Source: Cervus elaphus (lineage: Eukaryota; Chordata; Mammalia; Artiodactyla; Cervidae). From it: a stretch of 64,000 nt of DNA. The notes below the pieces were generated by a model. That model was not told the origin of the DNA and made no database searches. It was given only the letters and a program-made list of their open reading frames with translations. Made by a program: the position numbers and the translations under genes. The stretch lies in assembly GCF_910594005.1 (NCBI RefSeq), contig NC_057815.1, forward strand, positions 63,440,052-63,504,051, read 5' to 3'. Position 1 is the stretch's first letter. Every line of letters starts with the position of its first letter. Below, in pieces: positions 31,943 through 44,137 of this stretch.

Positions 31943-32893
31943 ATGTCTGCTATCTCTATCTTGAATTTCAATAGTTCCAGATTTACTCTCACTGGTTTTC
32001 CTGGCTTAGAAGTTGACTACCTCTGGCTCTCCATCCCTTTCGCCTCCATTTATGCCATGGTTTTCCTGGGGAACTGCATGGTGCTCCACGTGATCAGGAC
32101 TGAGCCAAGCCTACACCAGCCCATGTTCTACTTCCTGGCCATGCTGGCCCTCACTGACCTGTGTGTGGGGCTGTCCACCGTGCACACAGTGCTAGGAATC
32201 CTATGGGGGGTCATTCAAGAGATCAGCCTGGATTCCTGCATTGCCCAGTCCTATTTCATCCATGGTCTGTCCTTCATGGAGTCCTCTGTCCTCCTTACTA
32301 TGGCTTTTGACCGCTACATTGCCATTTGCAACCCACTACGCTATTCCTCCATCCTAACTAATGACAAAATCATGAAGATTGGGGTGGCGATCTTATGTAG
32401 GAGTTCTATGCTCATACCTCCAGTCATTATTCGCCTAAAGTTCTTAAACTATTGTCACCCCCACATCCTTTCTCACTCTTTCTGCCTGCACCAAGACTTA
32501 ATTCGAATGGCCTGTTCAAACATCCGCTTCAATAGCATCTATGGTCTGGCCCTGGTGGTCAGCAACCTGTTGTTGGATGCAGTGCTCATCATTATCTCCT
32601 ATATCATGATCTTGCATGCGGTCTTAGCAATTGCATCACGAGAAGAGAGAATCAAGTCTTTGCAGACCTGTGTATCTCACATCTGTGCTGTTTTGGTTTT
32701 TTACATCCCAATCATTGGTCTGACCATGGTTCATCGTTTTGGCAGACACCTCTCACCCTGGGTTCATGTTCTCATGGGCAATGTCTATATTCTTTTCCCA
32801 CCCTTAATGAACCCCATTATTTATAGTATCAAGACCCAGCAAATACGAAGAAGAGTCCAGAGATTGTTTTACTTGACAAAATGTAAGTCTTAA
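31943..32893 (+). CDS. Olfactory receptor, family 51-like (OR gene 2)
   Basis: An intact 316-residue class I odorant receptor, expected in the ciliary membrane of olfactory neurons. Features: N-glycosylation site N10-S-S; LTGFPGLE before TM1; GN (43-44); HQPMFYFLAMLALTDLC in TM2; C99 for the conserved disulfide; MAFDRYIAIC at TM3/ICL2 (120-129); FCLHQDLIRMAC in ECL2 (180-191); SY in TM5 (219-220); CVSHICAVLVFYIP in TM6 (243-256); PPLMNPIIYS in TM7 (286-295) with KTQQIRRR behind. The start is the first Met and lines up with the second Met of OR gene 1. It is by far most similar to OR gene 1 (same ECL2 and TM6-TM7 wording) and lies divergently from it, 16 kb away. All usual signature residues are kept, so it is probably functional. 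The orthologue name is not assigned. Confidence 0.96.
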   Translation: MSAISILNFNSSRFTLTGFPGLEVDYLWLSIPFASIYAMVFLGNCMVLHVIRTEPSLHQPMFYFLAMLALTDLCVGLSTVHTVLGILWGVIQEISLDSCIAQSYFIHGLSFMESSVLLTMAFDRYIAICNPLRYSSILTNDKIMKIGVAILCRSSMLIPPVIIRLKFLNYCHPHILSHSFCLHQDLIRMACSNIRFNSIYGLALVVSNLLLDAVLIIISYIMILHAVLAIASREERIKSLQTCVSHICAVLVFYIPIIGLTMVHRFGRHLSPWVHVLMGNVYILFPPLMNPIIYSIKTQQIRRRVQRLFYLTKCKS

Positions 32894-34284
32894 TATCAAA
32901 TGTGAATGTATTTAAAAGTCAACAAAGGAGTTTAAAAGGGTAAGAGTCAGTGAATAATTAAAATATGTTTAATGACTTTTATTTGAATGAGGCTTTCCAT
33001 TTTACAAATACCTTCCTCTGCTTTTTCCTTGAAACTGTCATATCAGTGAAATTGACATGTTATGCTGTCAATGATTTTTGTATATCTGAAAATACATATA
33101 TAATAGCTTCAGAATCTTAATAAGGTCTGAGGCAGATTAGCTATTAAAATTCATCTCATTAGGGCCAGTTTGGGATTCATTCATTTTAAAAAGGTACATT
33201 TTGCTGATTAAAATCCCCCAAGTAATTACTTAACGACCAAAAATTTTCTTATTCTCCCTATTCTAAACAACATTTTTGTTTATTATCTACCCATTTTCCC
33301 AGTTTAGCCACATGCCCATGTCACTGAATAAGCATAATAGAGAATTTGACATTTTTGAATAAATTTAGAAACCAATGAAACAAGCAAACAAGAAAAAATT
33401 AATCTTGATGCTTTTTGCCCGCCAGCCAATCTTCCCAACTCCCACCCTACTGAACTGGAGAACAGAGACAATCAGTAATTGCCAGAGTAGGAAAAAAATA
33501 GACTTTTGTGATTAGTTTTATTTTCTTAATCCAAAGAACAAAACATATAGCTACACCACTTGAAAACCATTTGAAAATGTTTCCTATGAACCTATAGATT
33601 ACTTGAATCCAATGGGGATAGAGTGTTACTGTGATCAAAGAAAAATGTTTCTAATTTATCTCCTCATCAATACTCTGTAGTAGATGCTATTTTCTAATAC
33701 ATATATGATTTGCAGTTTAACATACACAAATATTAAATGATTCGTTAAATTTTTAGGTGGTAGTAAGTGATGTGACTTGAAATATTCTCTGTTTTATTTT
33801 CAAATCACATGAAAAGTCTTTCTTTCCTATCTCCCCTCTGTACTTTTTAACATGAAGTTTGTTAAATGGTACCACAACCATCATAAGTTTTTATAAAATA
33901 AATAAAGTGAGCAAAAACACAAATAAATCATGGATGGCAAAATAATGCACACATTTGGACTCTTGGTATGAATAAATTTCCATAAGATATTATTGCTGCA
34001 AGGATATTTATATAATCTACTTGATATGTTAAAGGCATGTTTTGTTAATGCACACTTTCAAATAGTATTTCACTCTGTTAGATATACAGGCACTGTCTGA
34101 TAAATTCTCAAAAATATTTACAGTCATGAAATCACCACCATAATCAATCAAGATATGGAATATTTCCATCACCCCACAAGAGCCTTTTATCTCTTTGCAG
34201 ACACTCTTCTCCCACAGCCCCAAATTCTCCACTGCCTCCAAACTAATTTCTATCATAGGTTTTGCCTTTAAGAGAGCCCCTATT
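32894..34284. other. 3' flank of OR gene 2, AT-rich
   Basis: Presumed 3' UTR and spacer. An aataaataaa-type polyadenylation-like signal lies near 33896-33906, but use is unknown. No second gene was seen; the frames at 33447-33638 and 34029-34295 have no recognisable domain. Confidence 0.35.
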
Positions 34285-34495
34285 TGTGTGCTCAATTGTG
34301 TCTAGCTCTTTTGCAACCCCATGGACTGTAGCCCACCAGGCTCCTCTGTCCATGGGATTATCCTGGCAAGAGTTCTGGAGTGGGTTCATTTCCTACTCCA
34401 GGAGATCTTCCTGACCAGGGATTGAACCCTCATCTTCTGTGTCTCCTGCATTGGCAGGCAGATTCTTTACCACTGAGCTACCTGGGAAGTACCTT
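34285..34495 (-). repeat. Bov-tA type SINE, antisense
   Basis: Reverse complement of the full SINE: gtgtgctcaattgtgtctagctc, caccaggctcctctgtccatggga, ctggagtgggt, ccagggattgaaccc, tggcaggcagattctttaccactgagctacctgggaag. Confidence 0.85.
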
Positions 34496-34834
34496 TTAGA
34501 GAAGATCCGGTAAATTGAATCATAAGTAATGTAATCTTTTTGTCCAGATCCTTTCACTTGCAATAATACTTTTGAGATTCACCTTGTTGTTGTTGACTGC
34601 ATCCACAGCTTATTTTTATATTTGAGTTTTATTCCATTGTACTACATAGGGAAAGCTATTCATTAATTGATTGGGTTAGCATTTTATATTTTTCATTTTG
34701 AATGAAGCAGTTTTAAACAGCTACGCCATACAATTTTAAAAGCAACTCCCTAATATTTTTAGAGTTTATTTTTAATCACCACAATAACAATTATAATGGT
34801 CATAAAATAATAATTAGTTTATATTTATCAGATT

Positions 34835-34985
34835 CCTACTATATGCCAGGCACTGTGGAAGGACACAGTAACAATTCTCACTGTTGATCTTTAGAGCCAG
34901 TCCATGTGTAAATCATAGTCAGTCAATTTTGCAGATGAGGAAATTGAAGTAAAAGGATTTTTAAAAAGTAGAAAATAATTGTGGG
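34835..34985 (-). repeat. MIR SINE fragment
   Basis: Antisense MIR landmarks: cagattcctactatatgccaggcactgt, gaaggacacagtaacaattctca and ttttgcagatgaggaaattgaag. Confidence 0.7.
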
Positions 34986-36360
34986 GCACTTTAGTTTCAC
35001 AGCACTTTTACCACTGCCATCACTGTTCCATTTTACATTGCAGTTATCTTCCCATCATTCTATTTGTTTCTATTATTGGTGGTGTTCATGGTGTGAATTA
35101 AAAATTTTAAATTGTGTATTGCTGTAAATATGTTTTCAAATGTGTTAACACTTGAAACAATCATTTAGTAGGCCATTCTTTTGTCAGCCAGTGTTATGTT
35201 ATATAAAATTCTAATGTAACAGGTTTTATACTTTTTACTCAAATAATAAGATGTAGTGAGTTTAGTTTTGTTTTTAGTCTTATCTGCTCTCAGAGAGCCA
35301 ATGGTTCTTCCACTTAAAACATCAATTAAAGTTTTTGAGCTTAAAAATTAAGCTTTGTTTATTGTGGTGTCATATTTTCTGTCAATTGGAAACTGATGTT
35401 CTCTGCCAGGAAATTTCTTTCTTCCACAGGTCTCTGCCACTAACTGTCACCTCCCTACAGACCCCTCATCACTGCATTGAAGGGGAAGCTGACATGGCCC
35501 TGGATTCAAAAACTGGATGGGCCTCTCTTCTAAGTCTGTAACACTTTGCAGACCCTTGCTGAATGAATCTTATCTTACCTCCTCACTCTGTATGGAATGC
35601 TTATTTTTCTCATCCTCTGCTGCATTTTGACTGATTTTCTCTTCAATCTAGTTAGCATCCGACTGTAAATGGTTCTTAGTCTATAAACTCTGAAAACTGA
35701 CCCATTTTCTCATATTTCCCTGACTCTAAGTTGTTGTGGTTTTTTTTTTTTTTTCTTTTTTAGCCTATGGCTGCAGAATCATTTTTTCCTAGGCATAACG
35801 GTTCCTTTGACAACTCCACTAGTCAGCATTCACCATGATTTTTGTGCCCCCCACAATGCTGTAAAGAACACCTAGATCCATGTGCTGCATTGTGGAAGAG
35901 CAAGAAACTGGTTTCCTCTCTGAATATGCCATGTGCTAGTTTTTACCCTAATGCTGCTCTCTGATGATGGCATGAGATAGTTTGCATGGAAATCTCACTC
36001 AGGAGAGAAACAAGTAGTAGGTTATTAATCTCCCTCTGCTTTTAACTTTTCCCTCAAAACACATTGGGTTTCTAGCTTCTCATGCCCTGACACTCTAAAT
36101 GAGGACCAAAGAATGCAGCTGAACCTGAGAACTTGAAGATTACTTCTTCTCAATTCTCCTTGCCTATCTGTGTTTCTCTTCTCCATCTCGTGCAGAAAGG
36201 GGTTCCATTACTTCTCTTTTGTTTTAATATCTAAAAGAAACTTTCTCTACATCCCAAACTCTTTGCTTTCTATCTTTGTTCTAGCCGGTACCCTCTAACA
36301 GAAGTAGTCGATAACAGTAGGATGCTAGTGAAAGAAAAGAAAAATCAGTAATATCCAAAA
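34986..36360. other. Spacer, no gene recognised
   Basis: Mixed AT-rich and moderate-GC sequence with a T run (35743-35762). The 68-codon frame at 35335-35541 shows no family likeness. Nothing is supported. Confidence 0.35.
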
Positions 36361-36371
36361 GGCAAACTATT

Positions 36372-36470
36372 TTATATATATTTATATATATATATGCACA
36401 CACATATATACAAATATATATATGCACACACATATATACAAATGTATACATACACATATATATATACATA
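36372..36470 (+). repeat. TA/CA-rich microsatellite
   Basis: Interleaved (ta)n and cacaca blocks with a repeated ~32-base unit (atatatgcacacacatatatacaa occurs twice, near 36393 and 36418). A simple repeat of variable length. Confidence 0.85.
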
Positions 36471-36684
36471 TTCTGAGTGGTTTCAAGTAATTCTTTTCTT
36501 TTGATAATACTTCTGAATTTTAGCAAATTCTACTTGCTATAAAATAATGCTAATACATTTTTGGCATAAGTTAAACATTTTTTTTCCACAGTACTACATT
36601 TAAATCAAGTCCCAACACCAACATGACACTGCAAAAGTGCAAACTAAATTTTACTATTATATTTGTAAATGATTATTGACATTT

Positions 36685-38980
36685 CAGTTCAGTCACTCAG
36701 TTGTGTCTGACTCTTTGTGACCCCATGGACTGCCGCATGCCGGGCTTCTCTATCCATCACTAACTCCTGGAACTTGCTCAAACTCGTGTCCATTGAGTCG
36801 GTGATGCCATCCAACCATCTCATCCTCTGTTGTCCCCTTTCCCTCTAGCCTTTAATCTTTCCCAGAATCAGAGTATTTTCCAATAAGTCAGTTCTTCACA
36901 TCAGGTGGCCAAAGTACTTGAGCATCAGCTTCAGCATCACTCCTTCAGTGAATATCCAGGACTGATTTTCTTTAGAATAGACTGGTTGGATCTCCCTGCT
37001 GTCCAATGGACTCTCAAGAGTCTTCTCCAATACCACATTTCAAAAGCCCCAATTCTTCAGTTTTCAGCTTTCTTTATAGTCCAACTCTCACATCCATACA
37101 TGACTACTGAAAAAGCCCTAGCTTTGACTACATGGACCTTTGTCAGCAAACTAATGTCTCTGCTTTTTAATATGCTGTCTAGGTTTGTCATAGCTTTTCT
37201 TCCAAGGAACAAGCATCTTTTAATTTCATAGCTGCAGTCACCATCTGTAGTGATGTTGGAGCCCAAGAAAATAATGTCTCTCACTGTTTCCATTGTTTCC
37301 CCATCTATTTGCCATGTATTGGTGGGACCAGATGTCATGATCTTAGTTTTTTGAATGTTGAGTTTTAAGTCAGCTTTTTCACTCTCCTCTTTCACTTTCA
37401 TCAAGAGGCTCTTTGCTTTCTGCCATAAAGGTGATGTCATCTGCATATCTGAGGTTACTGATATTTCTCTCTGCAATCTTGATTCCAGCTTGTGTTTCAT
37501 CCAGCGTGGCATTTCACATGATGTTTTCTGCATATAGATTAAATAACCAGGTTGACCATATAAAGACTTGACATACTCCTTTCCCAATTGGGAACCAGTC
37601 TGTTGTCCCATGTCCACTTCTAATTGTTGCTTCTTGACGTGCACACAGATTTCTCAGGAGGTAGGTAAGGTGGTCTGGTATTCCCATCTCTTGAGGAATT
37701 TTCCAGTTTGTTGTGATCCACATAGTCAAAGTCTTCAGTGTAGCCAATGAAGCAGATGTAGATGTTTTTCTGGAATTCTCTTACTTTTTCTATGATCCAA
37801 CAGATGTTGGCAACTTGATCTCTGGTTCTGCTGCCTTTTCTAAATCCAGCTTGAACATCTGGAAGTTCTCGTTTCACATACTGTTGAAGCCTGGCTTGGA
37901 GAATTTTGAGCATTATGTTGCTAGTGTGAGAGTCTACTGCAATTGTGCAGTAGTTTGAACATTCTTTGGCATTGCTTTTCTTTGGGACTGGAATGAAAAC
38001 TGACCTGTCCTATGGCCACTGCTGAATTTTTCAAATTTGCTGGCATATTGAGTGCAGCACTTAACAGCATCATCTTTTAGGATTTGAAATAGCTCAACTG
38101 GAATTCCATCACCTCCAATAGTTTTGGTTCTGGTGATACTTCCTAAGGCCCACTTGTGTTCAGACTCCAGGATGTCTGACCCTAGGTGAGTGATCACACC
38201 GTCGTGGTTATCTAGATCATGAAGATCTTTTTTGTATAGTTCTTCTGTGTATCCTTGCCACCTCTTCTTAATATTTTCTGCTTCTGTTAGGTCCCTACCA
38301 TTTCTGTTCCTTATTATGCCCATCTTTGCATGAAATGTTCCCTTGGTATCTACTTTTCTTGAAGGGATCTCTAGTCTTTCCCATTCTATTGTTTCCCTCT
38401 ATTTCTTTGCACTGATCACTTAGGAAGGCTTTCTTATCTCTCCTTGCTATTCTTTGGAACTCTGCATTCAGATATATCTTTCTTTTCTCCTTTGCCTTTA
38501 GCTTCTCTTCTTTTCTCAGCTATTTGTAAGGTCTCCTCAGACAACCATTTTTCCTTTTCGCATTATTTTTTGGGGGGATGGTTTTGATCACCAGCTTGTG
38601 TACAATGTTACAAACCTCTGTCCATAATTGTTCAGGCACTCTGTCTATCAGATCTAATCCCTTGAATCTATTTGTCACTTCCATTGTATAATCGTAAAAT
38701 ATTTGATTTAGGTCATACCTGAATGGTCTAATTCCCTACTTTCTTTAATTTGAGTCTGAATTTGGCAATAAGGAGTTCATGAGCTGAGCCACAGTCAGCT
38801 CCTGGTCTTGTTTTTGCTCACTGTAGAGAACCTCTCCATCTTTGGCTGTAAATATTACAATCAATCTGATTTTGGTATTGACCATCTGGTGAAGTCCATG
38901 TGTAGAACTGTCTCTTGCATTGCTGGAAGAGTGTATTTGCTATGACCAGTGCATTCTGTTGGAAAAACTCTGTTAGTCCC
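36685..38980 (-). mobile_element. BovB LINE, 5'-truncated, with exact target-site duplication
   Basis: Continuous antisense BovB from the 3' end (36685) through reverse transcriptase to the endonuclease region (38980). It is bracketed by a perfect 11-base repeat, tattgacattt, at 36674-36684 and 38981-38991. The right copy lies at the edge of a MIR, so BovB inserted into an older MIR. The ORF is broken into pieces (37057-37644, 37620-37913, 37934-38323). Confidence 0.9.
37057..38323 (-). pseudogene. BovB reverse transcriptase fragments
   Basis: Minus-strand frames hold KILQARLQQYVKRELPDVQAGFRKGSRTRDQ, an F-G-Y-T-EDFDYVDHNKL version of motif A, and the linker RNRNGRDLTEAENIKKRWQGYTEELY. The YADD region has a deletion (the codons expected at 37434-37450 are altered), so catalysis would be lost apart from the frameshifts. 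Confidence 0.8.
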
Positions 38981-38991
38981 TATTGACATTT

Positions 38992-39175
38992 ACTGGACAC
39001 TTATTATGGTCCAGATATTGTTATAAGTGCCTTAAATATTTCCTCTATTTAACAAAATATCCACACATATAAAATAAGTTTCCTAAGATTTTATACCTAG
39101 AAGCAATGGAACCAAGATTTGATTATTAGAATTCTGACTCCAGAGATTGTCCTCTTTAGTCACAAGCCTACACTA
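38992..39175 (-). repeat. MIR SINE fragment
   Basis: Antisense MIR: acatttactggacacttattatggtccagatattgttataagtgcc at the left, then ttgattattagaattctgactcc at the right. Its left edge was the target of the BovB insertion. Confidence 0.6.
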
Positions 39176-39454
39176 TGTCCTAATGGTTCAAACTAGTAAT
39201 TCCAATTAATTACATGAAAATTACTGCACTCTTATTTTTTTATCTTCACTCTTAATAAAAACATTTAAAGCCCTATGCTTTTGCATTCTTAAGTTTTACT
39301 ATGATTCTGTATATTCTCTGCTCTATTTTGTCTTATAGTTGTTAATCACAATTACACTTTCCTGACTCCTCTATTAATAGTTTCTTTTGTGATATACATT
39401 TCTTCAGTTTCTGCCCGATATGTCAGATACACATTCTTCTGTCAAATGTAGTAA

Positions 39455-39580
39455 TTAATTTATTTTTGCCACTTTGTGCTGCTGTGGCATGATCTTAATT
39501 CCCTGACCAGGGATTGAACCCAGGTTCTGGCAGTGAAAGTACTGAGTCCCAAAACTGGACTGCTAGTAAATTACCCAGAT
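39455..39580 (-). repeat. CHR-type tRNA-Glu SINE, antisense
   Basis: Landmarks: ctgtggcatgatcttaattccctgaccagggattgaaccc, cagtgaaagtactgagtcc and actggactgc. These are the antisense of the cetartiodactyl CHR SINE. Confidence 0.7.
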
Positions 39581-39933
39581 GCACATTCTAAAGTTCATTT
39601 TAAGTAACATGATATTCAGATATCTAGGAAATTTTTTAAATGTTGTATTAAGACTCCTAAACAAGGAAAAGAGATAATTCTTAGTCATTAGCTCCTGCAA
39701 GAAGACACATAGTTCCAGAACACGTTAACTGGCCTTGTCTCTGTGAAGAACTCTTATTTTTTTCTGAACTCTTGCTGACTTTTATAGGGCTGGTGCTTTC
39801 CTCTTGGAATGGTAAATCCTTGCACTTGCTGGATCCACTTTGAGGCATCATTGATTCTCTCATTGCATCATTAGTTCCCACAGCCCTCCCTGTGTCTATG
39901 GCTGCAAGGCAATTTTGCAAACAATCGCAACCC

Positions 39934-39937
<4 letters not shown>
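39581..39937. other. Spacer, no gene recognised
   Basis: A 79-codon minus-strand frame (39681-39920) has no recognisable domain. Nothing else was seen. Confidence 0.3.

Positions 39938-39970
<33 letters not shown>
39938..39970 (+). repeat. (AT)n microsatellite
   Basis: About 16 uninterrupted AT units. A simple repeat that can form a cruciform and is likely polymorphic. Confidence 0.95.
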
Positions 39971-39973
<3 letters not shown>

Positions 39974-40302
39974 AAAATACTCAATTGGATGTTGGAATAG
40001 CTCTTTAGAATTATTGGCTTTGTAACTAGCAGTCTGTTTCTTTAACCTGGTCCTACATTATAATTAAAATACATTTACTTCTCTGTTTATTTTTATTATC
40101 TTAGCAGGACCATCATATTTTCCGATGTTTTTTTAGCTTCTCTATAACCTGGAGGTTGCTAAAGAGTTCCCATGGAGTCTTATCAATTTAAAGAAAACAA
40201 CCAGAGTCACACTGTGCCAAATACACAGTATTTGACAGTGACCCATGTTTTATCTATTTCTTTTAATCTTCAAAAATACTGATATTTATGAGATCTTGAA
40301 GT

Positions 40303-40520
40303 TTGTGCCTGCTAAGTTGCTTCAGTTGTGTCCAACTCTTTGCGACCCTATGGACTCTAGCTCACCAGGGTCCTCTATCCATGGGCATTCTCCAGGCAAG
40401 AATACTGGAGTGGGTTGCCATGACCTCCTCCAAGGGATCCTCCCAACCCAGAGATCCAGTCGAGTTCTTTTGCATGTCCTGCATTGACTGGGAGATTCTT
40501 TACCACTAGCACCACCTGGA
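40303..40520 (-). repeat. Bov-tA type SINE, antisense
   Basis: Reverse complement of the SINE: gtgcctgctaagttgcttcagttgtgtcc, caccagggtcctctatccatggg, ggcaagaatactggagtgggt, ttctttaccactagcaccacctgg. Confidence 0.83.
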
Positions 40521-40735
40521 AGTTCAGTTCATTTCAGTCGCTCAGTCATGTCTGACTCTTTGAGACACCATGGACTGCAGCACACCAGACCTCCCTGTAC
40601 ATCACCAATTCCCACAGCTTGTTCAAACTCATGTCCATCGAGTTGGTGATGCCATCCAACCATCTCATCCTCTGTCATCCCATTCTCCTCTTGCCTTCAA
40701 TCTTGCCCATTATCAGAGTCTTTTCCAATAAACCT
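40521..40735 (-). repeat. BovB 3' fragment abutting the SINE
   Basis: Antisense BovB end from agttcagttcatttcag to gtcttttccaataa, lying directly against the preceding SINE with no spacer. Because Bov-A bodies and BovB share their ends, the two may represent separate insertions at one site. Confidence 0.8.
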
Positions 40736-42819
40736 CTGTGAAAAGGTACTTGCTATCACTGTGTAAGGGTGATAATGTGGCTAGAACTTAAATTTGTGAA
40801 CTAATGTATGAGGAGGTGATCAGACCTTGTGAGGTACTTAACTCCACAGGAAGGCATGTCCAAGAATTGTAAATATGGGAATGCTCCATAATGCTGATCC
40901 ACAGAGGAAAAAATCCCAGGATTAGTTTGGCTTTAAATATAGACAGCTGAGAGAAGAACAAATATATGTGGAAAGAGAGGGGATTTTCTTTATAAAAATA
41001 TTGTAGTGGTTTCTTTAGCTTGCATACATTACATAGCAGAACAGAGCTGCTCTTATTAAATAATTTGGGATGAGCTTTATCCTTTACCATTTTCTGATAA
41101 AAGTTTTTATGGAATCCATATTATTTTCCTTTTAAATGTTTGGTTGTATTCATCTAGCAAATTCACCTGGGTCTGGAAAATTCCTTGTTGGAAGGTTTCA
41201 AACTACAATTTCTCCAGTAGATATGAGAGTACTTAGATTATCTATTTCTTTCAAAATGAGCTTCAGTAGTTTGCACATAGCAAGGGATTTTCTCATTTGT
41301 CTTAGTTATTAAATATAATGAAGTTAATTTTTATTTTGTTGTATATTTTCTATTTCCTGATAATTTTTACTGTTTGTGAGTTATATTAATCTTTTAAAAA
41401 GACAGTTCATACTTATTCTTGTAAATTTCAAGGAGATATGTCTGATATACAACAATAAAATAATAAAGTTATCTTTTGTAAACAGGTATCAACAAAACAA
41501 TGAATCAAATTTCAAGTCCTAAAGCAATATATAGGCCAACTAGCATTTATGAAAATATAAGAATTCACAATCACTATAGTTGATTGTACATGAATACACT
41601 CACAATATGAATTTAAAAGTTTAAAAAATAGACTTTAAAGATAGAACTTATAGAGTTATTTCTTCTACAGAAGAGAAAGAAGAATAGAAAGTTTTACTGA
41701 GTATAATATACTTAATAAGCTTAAAATCTTTTAAAATTTTGATGTTTATACATGTATGGGAAACAAAAATTTGCCCAAATCACTTCTTTATACTTCTGTT
41801 TTCTTTCAATATCTAGGGGAAATAGCACAGAATTTAAGCAAAATAGTAAATACAGAAAGAATCAGAAACAATATAATTAATCAGTAATTATATAAAAATC
41901 TGGAAATCATGAAAAACCTAGATTTCTCTTCTTCACTGCTAACTTGTAGAATAAAGTAGAAATTCTATTGTTACTTACCTAAAAATCCTACTACATAAAT
42001 GCTCAAAATATCCTCCATCAGAGTTAAAAAAAAAAAGAGAATAATTTCAAGAGACAATTAAAGTAATTAAATATAAATTCTGGATAATTAAGGAATTAAG
42101 AAAATATTAGGGACATCTGCAGGGGAGGTAGAATAATATAAAATCATGCTAATGCTAAATATCTCATCTTGTACAGGAATCACTAGATATAACTTTTTAT
42201 AATTAGTTTAATTTAATATCCTTTTAAAAATATACACACTATCAGGAGAATTCTAATTATTCTACCAGAATTTCTATGCAAATACACTTGTGTGTAAGAT
42301 TCCATACATTAATATATGTGTGTACATTCCCATACTTAAAATCATCTTATATGTATTGTTCAGCAACCTGTAATTTCTCTTTAAAATGTTTTAAGCATAT
42401 TTCCACATTAGCACTTTGTACTAACATATTCAGTAATAATTGTACCAAATTTTTAAAATGTATTGCAATACATTCATCCTGTGCATTTGTATTTCTAGTT
42501 TTCATTTTTGTCATCAATGCTGTGAGGAAATAAACATGTTCATGAGTTTTCATTAGTACTTGTACAAGTGAACATGTAAAATATTCTTTATTCTTTATTA
42601 TTTTATAAATCATTCGTGTTCTTAGACATCTCACTGTTTCTTTTCTTCCCTGATGAATACCTTTTACTGTTGCTAGTAAGAGTAAGAATTATTACCATTA
42701 TGGTAAAATTAATGCAGTCTATAGTATGATTATAAAATGATCAAGAGGAGCTTGACATTCATTTGAGGAATAGATGCAGATTTTTGATTCATTCCAGTGT
42801 TTTTACTAACGTATGCTGT
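40736..42819. other. Long AT-rich spacer, no gene recognised
   Basis: Low-GC, gene-free sequence with short frames only (40788-41090, 42276-42533, 42347-42634), none with a recognisable domain. An A run lies at 42026-42036. Confidence 0.4.
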
Positions 42820-43025
42820 TGGTGGTAAAGATCCCATCTGCTAATGCAGGATACCTAAGAGAGGCGGGCAGGATCCGTGGGTAGGGTAGCTCCCCTGGAG
42901 GAAGGCATGGCAGCCCATTCCAGTATTCTTGCCTGGAGAATACCCATGGACAGAGAGCCTGGTGAGCTAGAGTCCAGAGGGTCACAAAGAGTCAGACACA
43001 ACTGAAGCAACTTAGCACACACACA
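42820..43025 (+). repeat. Bov-tA type SINE
   Basis: A diverged head (gttggtggtaaagatcccatctgctaatgcagga) followed by a clear body: cctggaggaaggcatggcagcccattccagtattcttgcctggagaata, agcctggtgagctagagtcc, agtcagacacaactgaagcaacttagcac. Confidence 0.82.
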
Positions 43026-43167
43026 TGCTAATAATCCGTAAATTTCTACCTCTGGCAAAATTTTCTCCTGTCTTCAGAGTGAAAAATTAAAATAGCTTGA
43101 TGCCCCGAGATCACCTAAAATCATTATGTCCCATAATGCCTGAAATTATACTTAGGAAAGATGAAAT

Positions 43168-43380
43168 ATTGGCTTCCCAAGTGGTACTAGTGGTAAAGAA
43201 CCCTCCGATCAGTGCAGGAGATATCAGAGGTGGCTGGATCCCTGGGTCAGGAAGATCCCTCTGGGAAGGGCATGGCAATCCACTCCAGTATTCTTGCCTA
43301 GAGAATCCCATGGACAGAGGAGCCTGGTTGGTTACAGTCCATGGGGTCGTGGAATTGGACATGACTGAAGTAATGTGTGT
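43168..43380 (+). repeat. Bov-tA type SINE
   Basis: ggcttcccaagtggtactagtggtaaagaaccc, tgcaggagat, gatccctgggtcaggaagatccc, attcttgcctagagaatcccatgg, agcctggttggttacagtcc, ggacatgactgaagtaa. Confidence 0.85.
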
Positions 43381-43509
43381 TACACACAAGGAGGAAATAT
43401 AAAGAATATTCCTTTCTCTGTCCTGCAATTCCAGTGTATGTAGGATGCAGACTGATTACAGTAGTATTACTGGTAATAGTAACAATAGACAACCTTCCTT
43501 CACTTTCAT

Positions 43510-43720
43510 TACATGCTATGCAGTGTTTTAGAAGCTTTATATAAATCATTTTACTTAATAATTTTATCAACCTTATAAGTTACATAATATTTTGTCCCTG
43601 TTATAAAGATAAGTGTATAGAATTTCAGAAAGAGTAAATGCACTCTGCCAAGGCCATACATCTGAAATTCAAGACTTGAACTTAGAGCCCAAATGCTCAG
43701 CTAATACATCAGGATGCTAA
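43510..43720 (-). repeat. MIR SINE
   Basis: Antisense MIR, fairly complete: tatgcagtgttttagaagctttatataaatcattttacttaataattttatcaacctta, tttgtccctgttataaagataag, gaaagagtaaatgcactctgccaaggccatacatct, gacttgaacttagagccca. Confidence 0.7.
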
Positions 43721-44137
43721 ATACATGAGTACTACTTTCTCTGATTTACAGAGGTCATATTATAGGAGAATAAACTAAAATCATGATAAGTTGATTTGAG
43801 ATTTTTATTCATCTTTTTTAAGTGTGTGTGGGTGGGCTGTGTCTTCAGTTCTCCTGTTTGTCTATATTAACATAAAATTGAAATTAGCTATCGAATTTCT
43901 TTGCTTTAAACTTGTAACAAAGCTCATTATTACACAGACTCTAAAATGTCCATGGTCTGACACTGTCCTGAACAAAAGCAGTGAAACAAGATTTTAACAT
44001 GATCTGATTTACTCAAATCTTAATGCTATTGTTCTCTCTTAATGCTGGCATGATATAAGATTTCCAATATAATTGTAGGTACTCTTCAATTACTGGAGTT
44101 ACATAGAGAATTGAAGAACTATGCTGTTTAATCTACA
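43721..44137. other. 3' flank of OR gene 3
   Basis: Non-coding sequence that should contain the minus-strand 3' UTR of OR gene 3. No other feature is supported. Confidence 0.35.

Noticed and set aside
42276..42634. Overlapping short frames on both strands as small proteins
   Set aside because: AT-rich, no conserved pattern, no start context, and stops are spaced as expected by chance.
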